Positions 5,419 to 10,052 of a stretch of 10,052 bases of DNA are shown one piece after another (the stretch's first letter is position 1; the number at the start of each line of letters is the position of its first letter). The notes beneath the pieces are model-generated. The model did not search any database. It was not told the DNA's origin and worked only from the letters and a program-made list of their open reading frames with translations. The DNA is from Chloroflexota bacterium. Lineage in GTDB: Bacteria > Chloroflexota > Dehalococcoidia > SM23-28-2 > RBG-16-64-32. The stretch lies in assembly GCA_022564695.1 (NCBI GenBank), contig JADFKX010000064.1:1-10052 (forward strand), written 5' to 3'. Both the position numbers and the translations under genes were made by a program.

Positions 5419-6324
5419 TTACGCCAGGCTCGCTTCAGCCAGCATGACGGTGTTGGACAGGAGCATCGCGACCGTCATGGGTCCGACGCCGCCGGGGACA
5501 GGCGTGATGGCGCCGGCGACAGCCGACACGCCCTGGAAGTCCACATCACCGACGAGGCGGCGGCCGCTCTTGCGGGAGGGGTCAGGCACCCAGTTGTTGC
5601 CCACGTCGATGACGACGGCGCCGGGCTTCACCATATCGGCGGTGATGGCGGCCGGCGAGCCCATGGCGGCGACGAGTATGTCGGCCTGGCGGGTGAAATC
5701 GGTCAGGTTGGGCGTCGCGGTGTGGCAGATCGTGACCGTAGCGTTGGCGCGGGGGTTTTTTTGCATGAGGATGCCGGCCAGGGGCTTGCCGACGATGTTG
5801 GAGCGTCCGCAGACGACGACGTGCTTGCCCTCAGGCGGGTTGCCGCTGCGGTGAAGCAGCTCGACGACGCCGGCGGGGGTGGCGGGGTGGGGACAGGGCT
5901 CGCCCCGCAGCAAGCGGCCCAGGTTCACGGCTGTGATGCCATCGACGTCCTTGGTGGGATCGATGGCGTTGACGACGGCTGACTCGTCCAGGTTGGGCGG
6001 CAGCGGCAGCTGTACGAGCACGGCATGGAAGCGGCTGTCCTCCTCCGCATCGATGATGCGAGAGATGAGCTGCTCCTGGGAGACGGAGTCGCTGAAGTGA
6101 AACATCTCGGAATAGATGCCGGCATCCTCGGCTGCGTCACCCTTGGAGCGGACGTAGGAGATGGAGGAGGGGTTCTCGCCGACGAGGACGAAGGCGAGGC
6201 CGGGGGTGAGGCCGCGCTCCGCCAGCTTGCGGGCGCGTTCGGTTACCTCGGCTCGGACCTGCGCGGCGATAGCGCGGCCATCGATGATTTGGGCGGACCC
6301 TTGGGCTTCGCTCAGGACAGGCAT
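5419..6324 (-). CDS. folD: Methylenetetrahydrofolate dehydrogenase/cyclohydrolase FolD
   Basis: A 301-aa protein from the ATG at 6324, the usual length for FolD. It oxidises 5,10-methylene-THF to methenyl-THF with NADP and hydrolyses that to 10-formyl-THF, supplying one-carbon units for purines and formyl-Met. Family markers seen: YVRSK with Tyr57 and the catalytic Lys61, LVQLPLP (103-109), DVDGI (126-130), CGRSNIVGKP (172-181) of the Rossmann domain, VIDVGNN (238-244), and ITPVPGGVGPMT (273-284). All key residues are present. The frame is open 18 codons further upstream, but the ATG at 6324 is preferred: FolD similarity begins just after it, and a -10 element lies 8 nt before it. No Shine-Dalgarno site is seen, so a leaderless mRNA is likely. 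It diverges from the selenoprotein gene. Confidence 0.95.
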   Translation of the reverse strand: MPVLSEAQGSAQIIDGRAIAAQVRAEVTERARKLAERGLTPGLAFVLVGENPSSISYVRSKGDAAEDAGIYSEMFHFSDSVSQEQLISRIIDAEEDSRFHAVLVQLPLPPNLDESAVVNAIDPTKDVDGITAVNLGRLLRGEPCPHPATPAGVVELLHRSGNPPEGKHVVVCGRSNIVGKPLAGILMQKNPRANATVTICHTATPNLTDFTRQADILVAAMGSPAAITADMVKPGAVVIDVGNNWVPDPSRKSGRRLVGDVDFQGVSAVAGAITPVPGGVGPMTVAMLLSNTVMLAEASLA

Positions 6325-6332
6325 GCGGGGAC

Positions 6333-6362
6333 ATGATAACGCAACGGCATCGCCGCTGTCCC
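6333..6362 (-). promoter_or_regulatory. Candidate folD promoter, leaderless arrangement
   Basis: On the minus strand, GGGACA (6362-6357), an 18-bp spacer, then TATCAT (6338-6333). The hexamer ends 8 nt before the folD ATG, so transcription should begin at or within a few bases of the start codon. A TTGACG (6378-6373) farther up has no good -10 partner. Confidence 0.45.
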
Positions 6363-6415
6363 AGAGCATACTCGTCAACCGACGACGTTAGCGACGCGGG
6401 TAAAGGCGCCTACGA

Positions 6416-6421
6416 TATAAT
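6416..6421 (+). promoter_or_regulatory. -10 element of the selenoprotein operon
   Basis: A perfect TATAAT lies 36 nt before the ATG at 6458. No -35 fits well (TTAGCG at 6388-6393 would need a 22-bp spacer), so the promoter may need an activator. The leader would contain GAGGAGGAG (6445-6453), a strong ribosome site 4 nt before the ATG. Confidence 0.4.
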
Positions 6422-6457
6422 GGCGCGTAGCCGCCGCCCGCGCCGAGGAGGAGTACG

Positions 6458-7099
6458 ATGGTTCGCCAGCTAGAGCACGAACAGCTGCATCACGACTCGT
6501 CGCCGATGACCGGAGAGCGGTTCTCCAAGCTGGTTGAGGCGATGAAGCGACGCGAGGAGCGCGCCCCTAATGTTGGGGATGAGGCGCCGGACTTCGAGCT
6601 GCCTGTCCTGGATGGGAAGGGCGCCACGGTGCGGCTGTCGGAGCTGCGGGGCAGGCCCGTCGCGCTGATCTTCGGTTCGTATACCTGACCGCCGTTCCGA
6701 CACCAGGTGGGTCGCCTGGAGGAGATGCACCAGCGGTACGGTGAGGCGGTGTCGTTCTTCGTGGTGTACATCCAGGAGGCGCACACCACGGACGGCTGGC
6801 AGGTGCCGGACAACGAGCGTGAGGCGATCTTGTTCGAGCAGCCAAAGTCGGCTGCGGAGCGAGAGGCGGTGGCGGCGGCGTGCATGGTGGGCCAGAAGGT
6901 TTCGATTCCCACGCTGATCGACGAGATGACGAACGAGGTGGACCGGGCGTACGCAGCGCTGCCGGACCGGCTGTACCTCATCGACGCGGAGGGACGGATC
7001 GCCTACAAGAGCGGGCCGGGCCCGATGGGGTTCAAGCCGCAGGAGCTGGAGGCGGCGATAGGGGAAGCGGCCGAACCAGGCAGAGAGAGGCGGGACTAG
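6458..7099 (+). CDS. Deiodinase-like thioredoxin-fold selenoprotein (in-frame UGA = Sec77)
   Basis: I read this as one 213-aa protein interrupted only by TGA at 6686-6688 (codon 77). The N-terminal part has a redoxin-type entry (APNVGDEAPDFELPVLDGK, about 36-54) and VALIFGSYT. The TGA follows, and the same frame continues with PPFRHQVGRLEEMHQRYG, FFVVYIQEAHTTDGW (about 101-115), and the tail LPDRLYLIDAEGRIAYKSGPGPMGF. GSxT-U-PPF and YIxEAHxxDGW are hallmarks of the iodothyronine deiodinase family, where U is the catalytic selenocysteine. A SECIS-like hairpin follows the TGA. Bacterial members are unlikely to act on thyroid hormone; a peroxiredoxin-like or dehalogenating redox role is inference. 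A gene caller that treats TGA as stop will split it into 6458-6688 and 6707-7099. A nonsense mutation of a Cys homologue is the alternative, but the site, frame and hairpin argue against it. A MOSC gene starts 3 nt downstream. Confidence 0.87.
6689..6722 (+). promoter_or_regulatory. Bacterial SECIS-like stem-loop after the Sec codon
   Basis: CCAGG (6703-6707) pairs with CCTGG (6715-6719); a U-G pair can extend it inward, leaving the loop GGGTC (6709-6713). A C-G pair outside a mismatch (6701/6721) may lengthen the stem. The first loop G is about 20 nt after the UGA. A small stem with G at the start of its apical loop, 16-37 nt after the UGA, is the known pattern for bacterial SECIS elements that recruit SelB. 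Confidence 0.6.
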
Positions 7100-7102
7100 G
7101 CC

Positions 7103-7924
7103 ATGGCAGACGCAGCGAAGACCCTAGTAGGGCCGGTGGCCGCGCTGTGGCGGTATCCCGTCAAATCGATGATGGGGGAGGAGCTGAGCGGCTCCGACAT
7201 CACGGAGCATGGGCTGGTGGGGGACCGCGCCTACGCCCTCATCGACACGTCCAGCGGTAAGGTGGCTAGCGCAAAAGCGCCGCGCAAGTGGGGCAAGCTG
7301 TTCGAGTTCCGGGCTGCTTACGAAGGGGCGCCACGCGCGGGCGCAAAGCTCCCTCCCGTCCGAATCACCTTTCCGGACGGAACGACGGCGACGAGCGAAG
7401 AGCCGATCATAGAACGAAGGCTGTCAGGCGTGTTCGGTCGCGATGTGAAGCTGGCGTCCGAGCCGCCGTCAGAGGCGAAGTACGAGTCGGTGCCGATAGG
7501 TAGCACCCCGGCGGACCCCGACGGGCCCACGGTCGACTACCCCTCTAACGGGTTCTTCGACCTGGGGGCGATCCACCTGCTGACAACGGCGAGCATCGAG
7601 CGGCTGCGGGAGCTGTACCCGCAGGGCCGGTTTGAGGTGCGCCGGTTCCGCCCGAACATCGTGGTGCAGACGCCGGAAGACGAGCGGGGGTTCGTGGAGA
7701 ACGACTGGCCAGGGAAGACGCTGGCGATCGGCGATAAGGTGTGCATTCGGGTCATGTCGCCGACCATCCGGTGCGTGATGACGACGCTGGCGCAGGGGGA
7801 GCTACCGGCGGACGCGGGCATCCTGCGGACGGCGGCCCAGCACAACCAGGCGAACGTGGGGATCTATGCGCTGGTGGTACAGGGCGGGACGGTGCGGCTG
7901 GGGGACGAGGTGAGGGTATTGTGA
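7103..7924 (+). CDS. MOSC-domain protein with N-terminal beta-barrel
   Basis: A 273-aa protein with the YcbX/mARC-type layout. An N-terminal MOSC_N beta-barrel (about 5-100) opens with VAALWRYPVKSMMGEEL and GLVGDRAYALID. A C-terminal MOSC domain follows (about 130-270), with RFRPNIVVQTPED and TIRCVMTTLAQGELP. The conserved MOSC Cys is Cys224. These domains bind molybdenum cofactor or carry sulfur; mARC-type proteins reduce N-hydroxylated compounds, but the substrate here is unknown. There is no ferredoxin domain at the C-terminus, unlike YcbX, so electrons would come from a separate partner. The ATG is 3 nt after the stop of the selenoprotein gene, and only a distant GAGAGAGG precedes it, so translation is probably coupled. 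A GNAT gene follows after 22 nt. Confidence 0.88.
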   Translation: MADAAKTLVGPVAALWRYPVKSMMGEELSGSDITEHGLVGDRAYALIDTSSGKVASAKAPRKWGKLFEFRAAYEGAPRAGAKLPPVRITFPDGTTATSEEPIIERRLSGVFGRDVKLASEPPSEAKYESVPIGSTPADPDGPTVDYPSNGFFDLGAIHLLTTASIERLRELYPQGRFEVRRFRPNIVVQTPEDERGFVENDWPGKTLAIGDKVCIRVMSPTIRCVMTTLAQGELPADAGILRTAAQHNQANVGIYALVVQGGTVRLGDEVRVL

Positions 7925-7946
7925 ACGACGGGGAAAGGACCGATGG

Positions 7947-8363
7947 ATGAGCGAAACGACGGAGGTGACGCTCAAACAGGATATCGAGAACGTGGACTGG
8001 CAGGCGCTGGCGGACGTGTACGGCGAGACGCTGGGGCCGGAAGACCCGGCGCAGCTTAAGCGCACGTGGACCCGGAGCTACGCGACGGTGCTCGCGTACG
8101 CGGAGGGCCGGCTTGTGGGGGCGGCGCGGGCGATCTCGGACGGGGAGCGTGAGGCGCTGATCGTTGGGGTGGTGGTGCTGCCGGCGTACCAGCGCAAGGG
8201 AATCGGCTCGCGAATGATGGCGGCTCTGACGGAGACGGTGCAGGGGACGGCGATCCTGCTCACGTGCGAGGAGGACGAGAACGTGCCGTTCTACGAGAAG
8301 GCGGGATTCCGCGCGCACAAACGGGTGATGGCGCTGGGGTACCGTGGCGGGTATGCGGAGTGA
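7947..8363 (+). CDS. GNAT-family N-acetyltransferase
   Basis: A 138-aa single-domain GNAT protein of typical length. The acetyl-CoA-binding motif A is clear: VGVVVLPAYQRKGIGSRMM (about 73-91), with the Q-R-K-G-I-G pyrophosphate loop at 82-87. The fold ends with ENVPFYEKAGFR (about 112-123), usual in the C-terminal part of GNATs. It transfers an acetyl group from acetyl-CoA to an amine; the acceptor is unknown. It is cytoplasmic. The ATG at 7947 has AAAGGA (7934-7939) at 7-nt spacing; an overlapping ATG at 7943 is out of frame. It lies 22 nt after the MOSC gene and closes the apparent three-gene operon. Confidence 0.88.
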   Translation: MSETTEVTLKQDIENVDWQALADVYGETLGPEDPAQLKRTWTRSYATVLAYAEGRLVGAARAISDGEREALIVGVVVLPAYQRKGIGSRMMAALTETVQGTAILLTCEEDENVPFYEKAGFRAHKRVMALGYRGGYAE

Positions 8364-8377
8364 GGGGCGGGAGCATC

Positions 8378-8386
8378 TGCTAAACT
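8378..8386 (+). promoter_or_regulatory. Extended -10 promoter, leaderless (three-Cys gene)
   Basis: TGC-TAAACT (TG at 8378-8379, hexamer 8381-8386) forms an extended -10. The ATG at 8393 begins 6 nt after the hexamer, where transcription should start. There is no -35 and no Shine-Dalgarno site. Confidence 0.5.
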
Positions 8387-8392
8387 CTTGAC

Positions 8393-9127
8393 ATGGCTGA
8401 GCGATCTTCCATTGAGTGGACTGAGGCCACCTGGAACCCCATGACGGGCTGCACCAAGGTCAGCCCAGGGTGTGCTCATTGCTACGCGGAGACGTTTGCG
8501 GAGCGCTTCAGGGGCGTGCCGGGGCATCCGTACGAGCGGGGATTTGACTTGCAGCTGCGGCCCGAGCGGCTGGAGCAGCCTCTCAAGTGGGCTCAGCCGC
8601 GGATGATCTTTGTCAACTCGATGAGCGATATGTTCCACGAGGACATCCCTTTGCCGTACATTCGGGAGGTCTTCAAGGTCATGCGGAAGGCAAAGTGGCA
8701 CACCTTCCAGATACTTACAAAGCGCTCCCAAAGGCTGGCCGAAATAGCGCCCACGCTGCGCTGGCCGGATAATGTGTGGATGGGCGTTTCGGTGGAGAAC
8801 CGGCGATGGACAAGCAGGATAGATGACCTTCGAAACGTGCCCGCTAGGGTGCGCTTCCTGTCTTGCGAGCCGCTGCTAGGGCCACTTCGCCTCGACCTGA
8901 GGGACATCGGATGGGTGATCGTTGGCGGCGAGAGCGGGGCGCGCGCACGCCCGATGAAGCCGGAATGGGCGCGCGACATACGTCAGCAGTGCAAAGACGC
9001 AGGCGTGGCGTTCTTCTTCAAGCAATGGGGCGCGCACAACGAGGCCGGCGAGCGGGTTGGCAAGGGGAAAGCAGGGCGGGAGCTTGACGGGCGAGTGTGG
9101 GGAGCTATGCCGGTGTCAACGGCGTGA
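8393..9127 (+). CDS. Phage Gp37/Gp68-family three-Cys-motif protein (DUF5131-like)
   Basis: A 244-aa protein of the PF07505 (phage Gp37Gp68) family. The N-terminus has SSIEWTEATWNPMTGCTKVS, with the diagnostic GCT-x4-GC-x2-C at Cys20, Cys27 and Cys30, resembling an iron-sulfur or zinc site. Other family marks are MIFVNSMSDMFHEDIP (about 70-85), FQILTKRSQRL (about 104-114), NVWMGVSVEN (about 126-135), RFLSCEPLLGPL (about 153-164), VIVGGESGARARPM (about 175-188), and FFFKQWG (about 207-213). The layout suggests a radical-SAM-like barrel, but the spacing is not the classic CxxxCxxC. The biochemical role is unknown to me. It is paired tail-to-tail with TcmP, its usual neighbour, and the last 23 bp of the two genes overlap. 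Confidence 0.88.
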   Translation: MAERSSIEWTEATWNPMTGCTKVSPGCAHCYAETFAERFRGVPGHPYERGFDLQLRPERLEQPLKWAQPRMIFVNSMSDMFHEDIPLPYIREVFKVMRKAKWHTFQILTKRSQRLAEIAPTLRWPDNVWMGVSVENRRWTSRIDDLRNVPARVRFLSCEPLLGPLRLDLRDIGWVIVGGESGARARPMKPEWARDIRQQCKDAGVAFFFKQWGAHNEAGERVGKGKAGRELDGRVWGAMPVSTA

Positions 9128-10052
9128 AGCTAACGATAATATGGTCTGCGAGTGACCCCTTAGGGCGATGTTCGGCATCGCGGGAGCAGGTGACTTTCCC
9201 CTGGTCCTCAAGCCGCCTTATAGCCTCCTTGTAGTTCGGCATGATGAAGTCCGTTCCAACGTTATGCTTGTCGAAGATCGCCTTAACACTGAGGGATTGA
9301 CCAGCGAATCTGACCAGTAAGTCGTCCATCAGCCAATCAAGCGGCCTCTCGTAGTCAAGCAGCAGTTGTATACCTGCGGACTGCTGTATGTGCTCAAACC
9401 GTGAAACACCATCCTGGTCCACGAGGCCACGCTTCGCCATGATCTCTTTCATTATGCCGTACCCTAGCTCGTGCTTGGACACGAAGTTTATCGAATGGCT
9501 CAGTCTCCCGTCCGCCCTCCTGAACCTGAATGACACCAGATACGACGCGCCCATCTCATGAAGCGCGTCTTCTATCGCTCGATGTACTGCTACTTCCCTC
9601 TGCCTCGGACGCATACCGGCGACGTTCTTGCGGAGGGACGCTAACCGCACGCTACCGAAGAGTGCCTCCATCCGATGCCGCACGCGTGGATTGTTGATGC
9701 CCATGTTTATCCGGTTGTCGTTGAAGAAGAAGACAACTTCGCACGCCCAATCCTTTATCATGGCGTGAATCAGATCCATGGACAGTCCCTTATACCCCCA
9801 GGGATCTATGAAGCTGATCGCCGGGATCGTTCTAATCTCAGCGAAGCGCTCGACGAGTTCCTGCACGTCTCCCGTGATGACCTGGGGATTGTGCTTCAGC
9901 GCGTTTACGCCCGGAAGCCTGTCAATCTCGGCCTGAAGAGATTGGGTGTAGTCCGGATTCTTGTCGTTAAACACCGACACAAGGCGAGAGGCGATATTCG
10001 GGTTCTTGACCGCGGTCTCTAGAAGCAGGAGAGGCGTAGACTTCTGACCCTT
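9105..10052 (-). CDS. tcmP: Three-Cys-motif partner protein TcmP, N-terminus beyond window
   Basis: The minus-strand frame is open from the right edge (10052) to TAG at 9105, giving 315 visible residues. A GTG at 9980 could be taken as a start, but the 24 codons before it (including PLLLLETAVKNPNIASRLV) read as natural protein, and TcmP has a further N-terminal segment, so the gene extends past the window. Visible marks are ITGDVQELVE (about 59-68), ISFIDPWGYKG (79-89) and VVFFFNDNRINMGIN. The GD and IDPWG motifs look like the later part of a Rossmann methyltransferase-like fold (inference). The last ~65 residues look like a winged helix. The family is known as the regular partner of GCTxxxxGCxxC proteins, and that protein is the adjacent convergent gene here. 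Confidence 0.85.
   Translation of the reverse strand, partial: KGQKSTPLLLLETAVKNPNIASRLVSVFNDKNPDYTQSLQAEIDRLPGVNALKHNPQVITGDVQELVERFAEIRTIPAISFIDPWGYKGLSMDLIHAMIKDWACEVVFFFNDNRINMGINNPRVRHRMEALFGSVRLASLRKNVAGMRPRQREVAVHRAIEDALHEMGASYLVSFRFRRADGRLSHSINFVSKHELGYGIMKEIMAKRGLVDQDGVSRFEHIQQSAGIQLLLDYERPLDWLMDDLLVRFAGQSLSVKAIFDKHNVGTDFIMPNYKEAIRRLEDQGKVTCSRDAEHRPKGSLADHIIVSFTPLTPA

Noticed and set aside
6373..6378. TTGACG as the folD -35
   Set aside because: The nearest acceptable -10 (TATCAT, 6338-6333) would be 34 bp away; GGGACA at 6362-6357 fits the spacing better.
6707..7099. A separate gene starting at a GTG at 6707
   Set aside because: It is in frame with 6458-6688 across the TGA, has no ribosome site of its own, and lacks the first half of the thioredoxin fold. 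The deiodinase motifs span the TGA, so it is the rest of one selenoprotein.
9105..9980. TcmP as a complete gene starting at the GTG at 9980
   Set aside because: The frame stays open to the window edge with natural-looking sequence, and the family has an additional N-terminal region; it is a partial gene here.
9675..10022. A 115-aa plus-strand ORF opposite TcmP
   Set aside because: TcmP motifs on the minus strand explain this DNA; the plus-strand frame has no motif and no ribosome site.

Overview
The window looks like chromosomal DNA of a GC-rich bacterium. Ribosome-binding sites are strong in front of several genes, and others have sigma70-type -10 elements placed so close to the start codon that the mRNA should be leaderless. 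Gene content (a deiodinase-like thioredoxin protein, a MOSC protein, a short alkyl-sulfatase-like MBL protein, an Rv1155-like flavin-binding protein, a PAP2_3 membrane protein) and the GTAGGGGC-type intergenic palindromes suggest Chloroflexota (Dehalococcoidia-like). That placement is inference and moderately confident at best.

Positions 1-2160 look like an accessory patch. The first ~1.1 kb is visibly richer in A+T than the rest. It carries an unrecognised 179-aa protein with its own promoter and Shine-Dalgarno site, then the N-terminal stub of a PAS sensor protein. The stub breaks off inside its PAS domain and runs, out of frame, into a 109-aa ORF. That ORF and the next one (210 aa) both end in an 'N-x-A-A-H-G' motif, and the second has a full HEPN-type R-x4-H. 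The PAS/109-aa junction looks like a recombination or deletion scar.

Positions 2200-6400 look like ordinary core or housekeeping sequence. They hold a pyridoxamine-oxidase-fold protein (+), a cluster of GC-rich hairpins at a convergent junction, an alkyl-sulfatase-like metallo-beta-lactamase protein (-) with a good promoter, a possible 42-aa membrane protein (-), a PAP2-type membrane phosphatase/transferase (+), and folD (-).

Positions 6416-8363 form a probable plus-strand operon: a deiodinase-like thioredoxin-fold protein, a MOSC-domain protein and a GNAT acetyltransferase. The first gene has an in-frame TGA at codon 77, exactly where deiodinases have selenocysteine (GSYT-U-PPF). Downstream of the TGA, the reading frame continues to the family's YIxEAHxxDGW and C-terminal motifs, and a bacterial-SECIS-like hairpin follows at the expected distance. 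I read it as one 213-aa selenoprotein (6458-7099), not two genes. This is the most notable item in the window.

Positions 8380-10052 hold a convergent pair: a Gp37/Gp68-family three-Cys protein (GCTxxxxGCxxC) and its characteristic partner TcmP, which runs off the right edge. Their 3' ends overlap by 23 bp. The function of this pair is not known to me. No tRNA, rRNA, CRISPR array, transposase or integrase was seen, and no gene-free stretch exceeds about 230 bases.
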